DNA from: Cognatiluteimonas lumbrici
Lineage (GTDB): Bacteria > Pseudomonadota > Gammaproteobacteria > Xanthomonadales > Xanthomonadaceae
DNA: 64,000 bases
Reading direction: 5' to 3'
Assembly: GCF_006476065.1 (NCBI RefSeq)
Contig: NZ_ML636798.1
Span: 414,816-478,815, forward strand
The notes beneath the pieces were generated by a model. That model searched no databases. It saw only the letters and a program-made list of their open reading frames with translations, and was not told where the DNA came from. The translations under genes were made by a program, and so were the position numbers. Positions 34,182-42,729 of this stretch are shown in pieces; positions within the stretch are counted from its first letter, which is position 1, and every line of letters starts with the position of its first letter.

Positions 34182-35981
34182 TCAGTGCAGCGGGGCGTCG
34201 AGGCGCAGCACCGGGTAGACGTTGTAGCCGCTGTCCCAGGCCGGGTGGCGCTGGTAGAAGAAGTCCAGCCGCGCGTACGGGCTGGCCGCGAATTCCGGAT
34301 CGTCGCGCAGCTTCGCCTCGAATTCGGCTTTCAGCGCCGGGTCGGCGGCCAGCATCCTGCGGGCCTCGGCCTCGGCCACGTACGGCTCCATGTACTCCTT
34401 GCGCTCGAAGGCGTTGTTGAAGCCGCCCCAGCGCGCGATCGAGTCGGGCGCCCGTGGCTCGAGCACGTGCACCACGAGCCGCGACAGCGGCTGCGCGATC
34501 GGCACGAACAGCGACCCGGGGAGGACCGGCGCAGCGACCTGCCGCCAGTCGCCCTCGATGGCGGCGCGCTGGTGTCCTTCCATCGGCGACGCGGCCATCT
34601 CCACCTTGTTGGCATGGAACTGCCACGCCGGCACCTCGCGCGCCGCGTCCACGCGCTGGTAGGCGATGCCGTGCACGTCCAGCCACGGCTGCACCACCGA
34701 CGCCCACTCCACCGGCACCAGGTAACCGCCGGTCGGGGCCGTGACCACGGTGCGCGGCACGATCACGTCGCGCAGCGGCACCTGCCAGACCTGCGGCGTG
34801 GACTCGTCGTAGCGGGTCATCAGCGCGCCGGAGACTTCCGAGGGCGTGCGCGTGTAGGCATAGCCGAGGAAGTCGATGGTGCGCACGTCGTCGGTCGCGC
34901 GGTAGTCGAGCGCCACCTCCTCGCCGCCCAGCGCGCGGGCGCGCGCATCGGCAGCACGGGCGAGCGCCTGCCATTCGGCCGCGTGGCGCACGGTCAGTTC
35001 GATCGCGTCGAGCACGGTGTCGCGGGTGGCGCGCACGCGCTCGGGATAGGTGCGCCAGGAATGCGTCTCGACCAGGATGCCGAGGCGGTTGCGCAGCGGG
35101 AAGTAACCGTGCGAGAAGCGCGGCGGGTTGACGCCGTCGACGAAGCCCGAGGCCGGGTCGTCCATCTCGTCGAAGCTCGGGTAGAACACCACCGGCAGCG
35201 AGCCCTGTTCGGTGAGCATCGCGGCGATGCCGTCGCGCAGGGCGCGGCCGGCTTTGCGCAGGGCCATGTCGCCGGTGTTGACGGGTTCGCCGGTGATCGA
35301 GATGTCGTGCCGGAACTGGGCGCCGTCGGTGACGTGCAGGTCCAGCGTCACCAGCGGGTCCCAGTCGCGCACCAGCGCCAGCATCGCGCGCATCTCCGGG
35401 CTGTCCGCCTTCATGTAGTCGCGGTTGAGGTTGTAGCGCTGGGCGGTGGTGCGGAAGCCCATCTCCTCCGGCCCGCGCTGGTTGGGGCGGTTCCAGGCGC
35501 GGAAGTTCTCGTGGCCGTCGACGTTGAACACCGGCACGAAGACCAGCACCAGTTGCTCCAGCGCGCCGGGCGCGGCCTCGCCCTCGAGCAGCTGGCGCAG
35601 CAGCAGGAAGCCGGCGTCCTTGCCGTCGATCTCGCCGGCGTGGATGCCGCCCTGGGCGAGCAGCACCGGCAACCCCCTGGCCTCGGCCTCGGCGGGGGTG
35701 AAGGCGCCGCTGCGGGTCACCACCAGGCGCTGCATCGGCCGACCCTGGGCCGAGGTACCGAAGCGCTCGCAGCGGACGGCGTCCGGATAGGCGCGGGCAA
35801 AGGCCCCGCACAGGGCGATGACTTCCTCGTAGCGGCCGGTACGCTGGAACCCGGATCGTTCGGCGACGGTCGTCAGCTCCTGGTTGGCGCTGCCGGCCGC
35901 GGCGACGGACTGGGCAAAGGCGGGTGGCAGGGCGCCCAGGAGGCAGGCGAGCAGGGTGGTGCGGATCACGGTGCGGATCAT
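34182..35981 (-). CDS. Secreted M14-family carboxypeptidase
   Basis: A 599-residue exported enzyme (signal peptide ends AFAQ). The zinc ligands are HAGE in AQGGIHAGEIDGKDAG (about residues 114-117) and the distal His in LVTLDLHVTDG; the Asn-Arg substrate pair is in QRYNLNRDYMKAD, and the catalytic Glu is likely in GILVETHSWRTYPER. The C-terminal 250 residues are a family-specific extension. It probably trims peptides outside the cytoplasm. It shares only the fold with the cytoplasmic M14 protein at 5310-6230. Confidence 0.88.
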   Translation of the reverse strand: MIRTVIRTTLLACLLGALPPAFAQSVAAAGSANQELTTVAERSGFQRTGRYEEVIALCGAFARAYPDAVRCERFGTSAQGRPMQRLVVTRSGAFTPAEAEARGLPVLLAQGGIHAGEIDGKDAGFLLLRQLLEGEAAPGALEQLVLVFVPVFNVDGHENFRAWNRPNQRGPEEMGFRTTAQRYNLNRDYMKADSPEMRAMLALVRDWDPLVTLDLHVTDGAQFRHDISITGEPVNTGDMALRKAGRALRDGIAAMLTEQGSLPVVFYPSFDEMDDPASGFVDGVNPPRFSHGYFPLRNRLGILVETHSWRTYPERVRATRDTVLDAIELTVRHAAEWQALARAADARARALGGEEVALDYRATDDVRTIDFLGYAYTRTPSEVSGALMTRYDESTPQVWQVPLRDVIVPRTVVTAPTGGYLVPVEWASVVQPWLDVHGIAYQRVDAAREVPAWQFHANKVEMAASPMEGHQRAAIEGDWRQVAAPVLPGSLFVPIAQPLSRLVVHVLEPRAPDSIARWGGFNNAFERKEYMEPYVAEAEARRMLAADPALKAEFEAKLRDDPEFAASPYARLDFFYQRHPAWDSGYNVYPVLRLDAPLH

Positions 35982-36032
35982 GGGGTCCCCGGGGGTCGGC
36001 GCGGTCTCCGTTCGATGATAACGTTTGGCCGG

Positions 36033-36665
36033 ATGACCATCCTCTACTACTCCCCGGGCGCGGCCAGCATGCTGGTCCACTGGCTGCTGCTGGAGCTCGG
36101 GATCGCGCACGAGCTGCGCGCCATGGACTTCGCCACCCGCGAGCACAAGCGTCCCGCCTACCTCGCGCTCAATCCTTCCGGGGTGGTGCCGACGCTGGTG
36201 CTGGACGGCAGGCCGATGACCGAAGCCGCGGCGATCGCCATGCACCTGGCCGATACCCATCCGCAAGCCGGGCTCGCACCCGCGCCCGGCGACCCGGCGC
36301 GCCGCGACTACCTGCAGTGGATGCTGCACCTGGCCAACATGGTGCAGCCGCTGTTCCGCATCTGGTGGTACCCGCATGAAGTGGCCGGCGTGGAGCTGGC
36401 CGACTCCGCGCGCGAGCACGTGCGTCCGCGCATCGAGGAAGCCTGGGCGCGGATCGACGCGCAGCTGGCCGCGGGCGGCCCGTTCCTGCTCGGCGACGCG
36501 CCGTGCGCGGCCGACTTCTACCTGGTGATGCTGATGCGCTGGTCGCGGAACATGCCGCGCCCGGCCACCGACTGGCCGCAGCTCGCGGCACTCGCACGGC
36601 GGATGAAGGCGCGGCCTTCGTTCGCTGCCCTGTACGCCGCGGAAGGCCTCGAGGAATGGGCATGA
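36033..36665 (+). CDS. Glutathione S-transferase
   Basis: A 210-residue enzyme with a complete thioredoxin domain (MTILYYSPGAASMLVHWLLLEL, NPSGVVPTLVLDGRPMTEAAAIAMHLAD) and helical C-domain. Ser12 in GAASMLVH is the likely catalytic residue (beta/GstA type), and the TEAAAI segment binds the gamma-glutamyl group. The ATG at 36033 lies 14 bases after TAACGT-like sequence; an upstream in-frame start at 36015 is possible. Its stop overlaps the POT transporter start (ATGA). Confidence 0.88.
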   Translation: MTILYYSPGAASMLVHWLLLELGIAHELRAMDFATREHKRPAYLALNPSGVVPTLVLDGRPMTEAAAIAMHLADTHPQAGLAPAPGDPARRDYLQWMLHLANMVQPLFRIWWYPHEVAGVELADSAREHVRPRIEEAWARIDAQLAAGGPFLLGDAPCAADFYLVMLMRWSRNMPRPATDWPQLAALARRMKARPSFAALYAAEGLEEWA

Positions 36666-38284
36666 CCGAAGCCGCAGCACGTCCGCGCCTGCCGCGGCAG
36701 ATCCCCTACATCATCGGCAACGAGGCCTGCGAGCGCTTCAGCTTCTACGGCATGCGCAACATCCTCGTGCAGTTCCTGGTCAGCAGCGTCATCCTGGCCT
36801 ACCTGCCCGAGGCCGAGCGCGAGCTCGCGGCCAAGGACGTGTTCCACAGCTTCGTCATCGGCGTGTACTTCTTCCCGCTGCTGGGCGGCTGGCTGTCGGA
36901 CCGCTTCTTCGGCAAGTACGACACGGTGCTGTGGTTCTCGCTGATCTACTGCGCCGGCCACGCCTGCCTGGCGATCTTCGAGGACAGCCGCCAGGGCTTC
37001 TACACCGGCCTGTTCCTGATCGCGCTCGGCTCCGGCGGCATCAAGCCGCTGGTGGTGTCCTTCGTGGGCGACCAGTTCACCCAGGCCAACAAGTCGCTGG
37101 CCAAGGTGGTGTTCGACTTCTTCTACTGGACCATCAACTTCGGCAGCTTCTTCGCCTCGCTGCTGATGCCGCTGTTCCTGCGCGAGCTGGGGCCGTCGAT
37201 CGCGTTCGGCATCCCGGGCGCGTTGATGTTCATCGCCACCTTCATCTTCTGGCTCGGGCGACGCAAGTACGTGCGCGTGCCGCCGACCCGCGGCCAGGAT
37301 CCGGACTCGTTCTACAACGTGGCCCGCACCGCGCTGCTGTCGCAGGCGCCGGGGCAGGGACGGCCGGGGCTGGTGGTGGCCGTCGTCGGCGTCGTGGTGG
37401 CGGCCTTGATGCTGGTGTTCTGGGCGCTGCATGCCTGGGCCGGGGTGTCGCTGGCGTTCTGGCCGGACGACTTCCACTTCGTGATCAGCGCCTGCCTGGC
37501 GCTGGGGGTGCTGATCGCGTTCGGCGGCATCGGCGTCTCGATGCAGCTCGAGCGCGCCCGCGGCCGCCACGCCGACGAGGCCGTGGACAGCGTCCGGTCG
37601 GTGCTGCGGGTGATCATCGTGTTCGCGCTGACCACGCCGTTCTGGTCGCTGTTCGACCAGAAGGCCAGCACCTGGGTGATCCAGGGCCGCGACATGACTG
37701 TGCCGCACGACGCCTGGTGGTGGCCGAGCTGGCTGGTGCGCGAGGCGGCGCAGATGCAGGCGCTCAACCCGCTGCTGGTGATGCTGATCATCCCGTTCAA
37801 CAACCTGGTGCTGTACCCGGCCGTGCGCCGGCTTGGCTACGAGCCGACCGCGCTGCGGCGCATGGGCTGGGGCATCGCCTTCGCCGGCGTCGCCTGGATC
37901 GTGGCCGGCCTGATCCAGCTGAAGATCGACAGCGGCGCGCCGACCTCGCTGGCCTGGCAGACCTGGCCGTACATGCTGCTGACCTTCGGCGAGGTGCTGG
38001 TCTCGGCGACCGCGCTCGAGTTCGCCTACAGCCAGGCGCGGGCCTCGATGAAGGGCGTGATCATGGCGTTCTGGTACCTGGCCAGCACCTTCGGCAGCCT
38101 GTGGGTGCTGCTGACCAACGTCGCCGTGCGCAACGACACCGTGACCGCGTACATCGCCACCACCGGCTGGACCGAGAACGCGTTCCTGATGTTCTTCTTC
38201 GCCGCGTTCGCGTTCGCCGCGGCGGTGGTGTTCGGCCTCTACGCGCGCAGCTACCCGATGCAGGACAACTACCGTGTCGCCTGA
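36662..38284 (+). CDS. POT/PTR-family proton-dependent oligopeptide transporter
   Basis: A 540-residue membrane protein with about 14 transmembrane helices. The signature EACERFSFYGMRNILVQFL (residues about 18-36; ExxERFxYYG) contains the proton-coupling residues, and GGWLSDRFFGKYDTV plus FFYWTINFGSFFASLLMP (PTR2 signature) are complete. It imports di- and tripeptides with protons across the inner membrane. Translationally coupled to the GST gene; fits the many peptidases in the window. Confidence 0.92.
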   Translation: MTEAAARPRLPRQIPYIIGNEACERFSFYGMRNILVQFLVSSVILAYLPEAERELAAKDVFHSFVIGVYFFPLLGGWLSDRFFGKYDTVLWFSLIYCAGHACLAIFEDSRQGFYTGLFLIALGSGGIKPLVVSFVGDQFTQANKSLAKVVFDFFYWTINFGSFFASLLMPLFLRELGPSIAFGIPGALMFIATFIFWLGRRKYVRVPPTRGQDPDSFYNVARTALLSQAPGQGRPGLVVAVVGVVVAALMLVFWALHAWAGVSLAFWPDDFHFVISACLALGVLIAFGGIGVSMQLERARGRHADEAVDSVRSVLRVIIVFALTTPFWSLFDQKASTWVIQGRDMTVPHDAWWWPSWLVREAAQMQALNPLLVMLIIPFNNLVLYPAVRRLGYEPTALRRMGWGIAFAGVAWIVAGLIQLKIDSGAPTSLAWQTWPYMLLTFGEVLVSATALEFAYSQARASMKGVIMAFWYLASTFGSLWVLLTNVAVRNDTVTAYIATTGWTENAFLMFFFAAFAFAAAVVFGLYARSYPMQDNYRVA

Positions 38285-38299
38285 CCGGCGGGCGCCGTG

Positions 38300-38914
38300 A
38301 TGGGCGGCCTCTCGATCACCCTGGTGCTGGTCGGCGTGACCGTCGCCGTCTCGTGGATGGCGTTCAACAACCCGCGCCTGCTCGACCGGCTGCTGCTGTG
38401 GCCGCCGGCGATCGATCGCAGGCACCAGTACGACCGGCTGGTCACCCACGGCTTCGTGCACGCCGACTGGATGCACCTGCTGTTCAACATGATCACGCTG
38501 TTCTTCTTCGGGCGGGCCACCGAGGCGTTCTTCGCCTCGTACATCGGCTCGTTCGGTTTCGTGCTGTTCTATCTCTCGGCGATCGTGGTCGCGATCCTGC
38601 CCACGTACCTGCGCCACCGGCACGATCCGCGCTACCGCAGCCTGGGCGCATCGGGCGCGGTCTCGGCGGTGCTGTTCGCCTACATCCTGCTGGCGCCGTG
38701 GGACCTGATCCTGGTGTTCTTCCTGCCGGTGCCGGCGATCCTCTATGCGGTGTTCTACGTCGTCTATTCGATCCGGATGGACCGCCAGGGCACCGACAAC
38801 GTCAACCACAGCGCGCACCTGTGGGGCGCCGGCTACGGGGTGTTGTTCACCCTGATGATGGAGCCCCGGGTCGGGTCGCACTTCCTGGCGGCGCTGTTCA
38901 ACCCGACGTTCTGA
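38300..38914 (+). CDS. Rhomboid-family intramembrane serine protease
   Basis: A 204-residue six-helix membrane protein. The catalytic serine is Ser118 in SLGASGAVSAVLFAYILL (GxSG), and the partner His lies in NVNHSAHLWGAGYGVLF. The loop-1 motif and HADWMHLLFNMITLFFFG (HxxxN) are also intact, so it should be active. Rhomboids cut within transmembrane segments of substrate proteins. ATG 38300; a GTG three bases earlier is possible. Confidence 0.93.
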   Translation: MGGLSITLVLVGVTVAVSWMAFNNPRLLDRLLLWPPAIDRRHQYDRLVTHGFVHADWMHLLFNMITLFFFGRATEAFFASYIGSFGFVLFYLSAIVVAILPTYLRHRHDPRYRSLGASGAVSAVLFAYILLAPWDLILVFFLPVPAILYAVFYVVYSIRMDRQGTDNVNHSAHLWGAGYGVLFTLMMEPRVGSHFLAALFNPTF

Positions 38915-38997
38915 CGGGCGGCGCTCACCCGGCCTGTATGCGCGGCATGCTACCCCGGCAGCGGATGCGGCACGGGCCGCGACGCGAGGGAGGCGAC

Positions 38998-39534
38998 ATG
39001 GCAACGAGGAAGGCGACTGCGAAGAAGGCTGCGAAGAAGACCGCGGCCGGGAAGCGGACGGCGAAGAAGGCGACGAAGAAGACGGCTGCCCCGAAGAAGA
39101 CGGTGAAGAAGGCCGCGAAGAAGACCGCGGCGAAGAAGACCGTGCGCAAGACGGTCACCAAGCGGCCAGCCGCGAAGAAGACTGCGACGAAGAAGGCCAC
39201 GCCGAAGAAGACGACGGCCAGGAAGGCGCCCGCGAAGAAGGCCACGACGAAGAAGACCGCCGCGAAGAAGGCCGCTGCGAAGAAGACCAGCGCCCGCAAG
39301 GCGCTCGCCAATACCCGCAAGCTGCTGCGGCAGAAGCAGGAACAGGCACGCCAGGTCCCGCCCTGGCAGGCGCTGGACGCGCGCCACGGGTCGGCCCCGC
39401 AGCCGGGGTTCCAGTCCGACGAAGCCCGGGTCCAGGCGGAGGCGCTTCACGAGGCGGAAACGCGGATGGCGGGGAACCAGGGCTCGATCAGCGCCCACGA
39501 CCGCCACGACCAGGGCCGACGGGATTCGCGCTGA
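38998..39534 (+). CDS. Histone H1-like Lys/Ala/Thr-repeat protein
   Basis: A 178-residue protein whose first 105 residues are tandem KKTAAKK-type pentapeptides (KKATKKTAAPKKTVKKAAKK), like AlgP/histone H1-like DNA-binding tails. The C-terminal 75 residues are soluble and mixed (KLLRQKQEQARQVPPWQALDARHG, EAETRMAGNQGSISAHDRHDQG). It likely coats or condenses DNA. GGAGG sits eight bases upstream. The repeat makes the DNA prone to length variation. Confidence 0.85.
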   Translation: MATRKATAKKAAKKTAAGKRTAKKATKKTAAPKKTVKKAAKKTAAKKTVRKTVTKRPAAKKTATKKATPKKTTARKAPAKKATTKKTAAKKAAAKKTSARKALANTRKLLRQKQEQARQVPPWQALDARHGSAPQPGFQSDEARVQAEALHEAETRMAGNQGSISAHDRHDQGRRDSR

Positions 39535-39561
39535 ACACGGCGCAGGAACGGGAGCAGAGGA

Positions 39562-39861
39562 ATGACGGAAGCCAGGGCAATCGACATCGGCCACGACGCG
39601 GAGCGCAGGCGCTTCAGCGCCACCGTGGACGGCCACCTGGGGTACGTGGACTACGCGCTCGACGGCGGGGTGCTGGAGATCCTGCACACTATCGTCCCCG
39701 ACGCGATCGGCGGGCGCGGCATCGCCGGGCAGTTGGTGCGGGCGGCGCTGGACCACGCCCGCGCCAACGGCCTGCGCGTGCGCCCGACCTGTCCCTATGC
39801 CGACGCCTGGATGCGCCGCCACCCGGACTACGAACCGCTGCGGGAGGGAGCGGGGGGCTGA
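39562..39861 (+). CDS. YidJ/YjdJ-type short GNAT acetyltransferase
   Basis: A 99-residue minimal GNAT domain: FSATVDGHLGYVDYALDGGVLEILHTIVPDAIGGRGIAGQLVRAALDHARANGLRVRPTCPYADAWMRRHPDY. The acetyl-CoA pyrophosphate loop is GGRGIAGQL, and TCPYADAWMRRHP is the COG2388 signature. Substrate unknown. GCAGAGGA precedes the ATG. Confidence 0.88.
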   Translation: MTEARAIDIGHDAERRRFSATVDGHLGYVDYALDGGVLEILHTIVPDAIGGRGIAGQLVRAALDHARANGLRVRPTCPYADAWMRRHPDYEPLREGAGG

Positions 39862-40067
39862 CCTCCGATGCCGCCCATTCACACTTCCGGCCAAAAGTAG
39901 GTTAAGGTGCGCCCACTGTTCAAAGCGGGATCACGGTACATCGTGGCCCGATGCGGTTGATCCACACGATCCGCTACATCGTCGCGTCATTACCCCTTGC
40001 TAGACAGTCTCGGTTCCGCGCGTGCGGGCCGTGCCAATCCAACACCAAACGTTTCAAGGAGTAAGAC
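39862..40067 (+). promoter_or_regulatory. Long 5' leader of the cold-shock gene
   Basis: About 200 gene-free bases before cspA, less G+C rich than the surroundings (e.g. GGCCAAAAGTAGGTTAAGG at 39889). Long, structured leaders that act as RNA thermosensors are usual for cspA-type genes; the ribosome site AAGGAG lies at 40056-40061. A transcription start near 39910 is possible but no clear -35/-10 pair is seen. Confidence 0.5.
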
Positions 40068-40277
40068 ATGTCGGATCGTCAGACCGGTACCGTCAAGTGG
40101 TTCAACGACGCCAAGGGCTTCGGCTTCATCACCCCGGAGAGCGGCGCGGACCTGTTCGTGCATTTCCGTTCCATCCAGGGCACCGGCTTCAAGTCGCTGC
40201 AGGAAGGCCAGAAGGTTTCCTTCAAGGTCGTCCAGGGCCAGAAGGGCCTGCAGGCGGACGAGGTCCAGCCGCTCTAA
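40068..40277 (+). CDS. cspA: Cold-shock protein CspA family
   Basis: A 69-residue single OB-fold cold-shock domain with both RNA-binding motifs: [18 protein letters not shown] (RNP1) and DLFVHFRSI (RNP2). It binds single-stranded nucleic acids as an RNA chaperone. Complete, monocistronic, with a long leader and its own terminator, the usual signs of temperature or growth-phase control. Confidence 0.97.
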   Translation: MSDRQTGTVKWFNDAKGFGFITPESGADLFVHFRSIQGTGFKSLQEGQKVSFKVVQGQKGLQADEVQPL

Positions 40278-40301
40278 GCGGTCGCGTCCAACGCACCACG
40301 G

Positions 40302-40330
40302 AAAGGCCCGCCTCGGCGGGCCTTTTCTTT
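40302..40330 (+). terminator. Rho-independent terminator after cspA
   Basis: GGCCCGC (40305-40311), loop CTCG, GCGGGCC (40316-40322), then TTTTCTTTT. Flanking AAA bases pair with the T run. Confidence 0.92.
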
Positions 40331-40392
40331 TGCCCGTCGTTCACGAGCCGCTCGCTAACGTGACCGCGGACAAGGCGGGGCAGGGAGCCCTC

Positions 40393-41223
40393 ATGCGGCA
40401 GTTGGCACTGGCAGGGATGGTGGCATTGGCATTGTGCGCCTGTGGACGGGAACCCGCGTCCGGCACGGAACAGCGATCACCCGCGGGCACGGGCGGGTCG
40501 GTGGCGGCCGGGCCGGCGGACCCCGCGCCGGTGCCGGTCGCGCTCGACGACGTGATGGAGCGCGACCCACGCTACCTGATCGGCATCAGCTATCCGCCGG
40601 TGGCGCGCGCGCATCCCGGCCTGGCGCGCCTGCTGCAGGCCTATGCGGCCGCCGCGCGCGCGGAACTGATGCAGGCGGTCGAGGGCCTCGGTGACACCAA
40701 ACCCCCCATGCCCTACGACCTGTCGCTGGCCTTCACCGAACTGGTGGCGACGCCGCAGGTGGTGGCGGTCGCGGCGGACGGCAGCAGCTATACCGGCGGT
40801 GCCCACGGCAACCCGCTGGTGGCCCGTTTCACCTGGTTGCCGGAAAGCAAGGAGCGCCTGACCGCGGCGAAGCTGGTTCCCACCGGGGCCGGCTGGCAGG
40901 TGGTTTCCGCCTACGTCCGCGAGCAGCTCGCCACCGACCTCTCGCAGCGCGTCGAGGCCGCCGGCTACCCGCCCGACGAGCGCGCGCAGCTGCTCGAGGG
41001 CGGCCTGCAGATGATCGACCAGGGCACCACCCCGGAGCCGGCCAACTTCGACCAGTTCGAGCCGGTGCTCGACGGCGACGGCCGGATCACGGCCCTGCGT
41101 TTCGTGTTCCCGCCGTACCAGGTGGGGCCCTATTCGGACGGCACGCAGTACGCGGAGGTGCCGGCCCGGGTGTTGCTGCCGGTGGTGGCCCCGGGCTACC
41201 GTCACCTCTTCCAGGGAGGCTGA
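40393..41223 (+). CDS. DUF3298/RsiV-like lipoprotein
   Basis: A 276-residue lipoprotein (lipobox LCAC, Cys17). A Pro/Ala linker to about residue 48 leads to a DUF4163/DUF3298 pair: YLIGISYPPVARAHPGLARLL, LTELVATPQVVAVAADGSSYTGGAHGNP and DQFEPVLDGDGRITALRFVFPPYQVGPYSDG. The 'YTGGAHGN' and 'FPPYQVGPY' motifs are diagnostic. RsiV uses this fold to bind lysozyme, so a periplasmic ligand-binding role is plausible, but no anti-sigma domain is present. Confidence 0.87.
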   Translation: MRQLALAGMVALALCACGREPASGTEQRSPAGTGGSVAAGPADPAPVPVALDDVMERDPRYLIGISYPPVARAHPGLARLLQAYAAAARAELMQAVEGLGDTKPPMPYDLSLAFTELVATPQVVAVAADGSSYTGGAHGNPLVARFTWLPESKERLTAAKLVPTGAGWQVVSAYVREQLATDLSQRVEAAGYPPDERAQLLEGGLQMIDQGTTPEPANFDQFEPVLDGDGRITALRFVFPPYQVGPYSDGTQYAEVPARVLLPVVAPGYRHLFQGG

Positions 41224-41237
41224 AACGGGGAGGCTGC

Positions 41238-42371
41238 ATGGCCATGCACCCCTTGCGGCAGCGGGTCCACGCGCTGCTGGAAGCAGCAGGGCTGGAGGCG
41301 AACGGCCCGGGCGAATGCGATCCGCGGATCCTCGACGACCGCTTCTACGGCCGCGTGCTCCGCCAGGGATCGCTGGGGCTCGGCGAGTCCTACATGGACG
41401 GCTGGTGGACGGTGCCGTCGCTGGACGGGATGCTGTACCGCCTCATGCGCCACGGCATCGACGAACGCGTGCACGGGCTCAGTTCCTGGCTCGACGACCT
41501 GCGCGCGCTGCTGCTCAACCTGCAGACCGGCCGGCGTGCGCGCAAGGTCGGCGAACAGCACTACGACCTCGGCAACGACCTGTTCGAGGCCATGCTCGGC
41601 GAGCGCCTGGTGTACAGCTGCGGCTACTGGCGCGAGGCCGGCGACCTCGACGCGGCCCAGGCCGCCAAGCTCGACCTGACCTGCCGCAAGCTCGGCCTGC
41701 GCCCAGGCATGCGCGTGCTCGACATCGGTTGCGGCTGGGGCGAGGCGCTGAAGTTCGCGGCCGAGCGCTACGGCGTCGAGGGCGTCGGCATCACCATCTC
41801 GCGCGAGCAGGCGGAATATGCGCGCCGGCTCTGCGCCGGGCTTCCGGTCGAGATCCGGCTGCAGGACTACCGCGAGCTCGACGAGCCGTTCGACCGGATC
41901 TTCTCGATCGGCATGTTCGAGCACGTCGGGGCCCGGAACTACGACACGTACTTCGACGTCGCGCGGCGCTGCCTGCGCGACGAGGAGGCCACCGGCGGCG
42001 GCCTGTTCCTGCTGCACTGCATCGGCGGCAACGTCTCGGTCACCCACACCGATCCGTGGATCGGCCGCTACATCTTCCCCAACTCGATGCTGCCCTCGGC
42101 GCGCCAGATCGCGGCCTGCACCGAGCGCCGCTTCGTGATCGAGGACTGGCACGGCTTCGGCACCGACTACGACCTGACCCTGCAGGCCTGGCGGCGCAAC
42201 GTCGAGGCCGCCTGGGAGCGGCTGCCGCCGCGCTACGACGCGCGCTTCCGGCGCATGTGGCGGTTCTACCTGGCCGCCTCGATGGCCGCCTTCCGCGCCC
42301 GCCGGATCCAGCTGTGGCAGATCGTGATGTCGCCCCGGGGCGTGCCCGGGGGCTACGTCGGGCCGCGCTAG
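41238..42371 (+). CDS. cfa: Cyclopropane-fatty-acyl-phospholipid synthase
   Basis: A 377-residue enzyme. The N-terminal lipid-binding part includes GLGESYMDGWWTV; the SAM domain has VLDIGCGWGEALKFAAERYGV (motif I, about 160-180), GVGITISREQAEYAR, and SIGMFEHVGARNYDTYFDVA. A Cys equivalent and bicarbonate-site residues fit the Cfa family. It adds a methylene bridge from SAM to unsaturated membrane phospholipids, usually on entry to stationary phase. Complete. Confidence 0.93.
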   Translation: MAMHPLRQRVHALLEAAGLEANGPGECDPRILDDRFYGRVLRQGSLGLGESYMDGWWTVPSLDGMLYRLMRHGIDERVHGLSSWLDDLRALLLNLQTGRRARKVGEQHYDLGNDLFEAMLGERLVYSCGYWREAGDLDAAQAAKLDLTCRKLGLRPGMRVLDIGCGWGEALKFAAERYGVEGVGITISREQAEYARRLCAGLPVEIRLQDYRELDEPFDRIFSIGMFEHVGARNYDTYFDVARRCLRDEEATGGGLFLLHCIGGNVSVTHTDPWIGRYIFPNSMLPSARQIAACTERRFVIEDWHGFGTDYDLTLQAWRRNVEAAWERLPPRYDARFRRMWRFYLAASMAAFRARRIQLWQIVMSPRGVPGGYVGPR

Positions 42372-42440
42372 GCGACGTTTCACGCCGCGGCAACGGCCGG
42401 GTTGCTGAGATGGCGGTCCGGATTCATGGAGCCGCTCCCG

Positions 42441-42722
42441 ATGATCGTTCGCCTGCCGCATTCGCATTCGCTGGACCAGGACGAGGGCCGCGCGCGTGCG
42501 CGCGTGTTCGGCGAGGAGGCCAACGGGCTGTACCCGGGCCGCAGCTGGAGCGAGGTCGAGCCGCAGATGGCGGACGAGTGGCGCCAGGTGCGCGGCGAGT
42601 CGCGGCTGCGCTGGTCCGAGGTCCGCCGCGACGCGCACGCCGCCTGGCAGGTGGCCAAGCTGGTCCACGACGACTGCCTGCGCGACCACGCCCCGGTGAT
42701 GGCCGGCCGCAGCGGGGCATGA
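42441..42722 (+). CDS. 93-residue protein of unknown function upstream of ku
   Basis: Begins MIVRLPHSHSLDQDEGRARA. It is acidic and Trp-rich (SWSEVEPQMADEWRQVRGESRLRWSEVRRDAHAAW), predicted helical, without membrane segments or known motifs. I chose the ATG at 42441, nine bases after GGAG; an ATG at 42426 is possible. It ends seven bases before ku, so it may belong to the same transcript. Similar short proteins occur in Xanthomonadaceae, function unknown. Confidence 0.65.
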   Translation: MIVRLPHSHSLDQDEGRARARVFGEEANGLYPGRSWSEVEPQMADEWRQVRGESRLRWSEVRRDAHAAWQVAKLVHDDCLRDHAPVMAGRSGA

Positions 42723-42729
42723 GCAAGGC

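Noticed and set aside
36518..39004. An 828-codon minus-strand frame
   Set aside because: Antisense to the POT transporter and rhomboid genes; low-complexity His/Gln/Arg composition and no motif.
38998..39320. Tandem GAAGAAG DNA as a CRISPR-like or satellite repeat
   Set aside because: It is coding sequence for Lys/Ala/Thr pentapeptides in a clear frame with a ribosome site.
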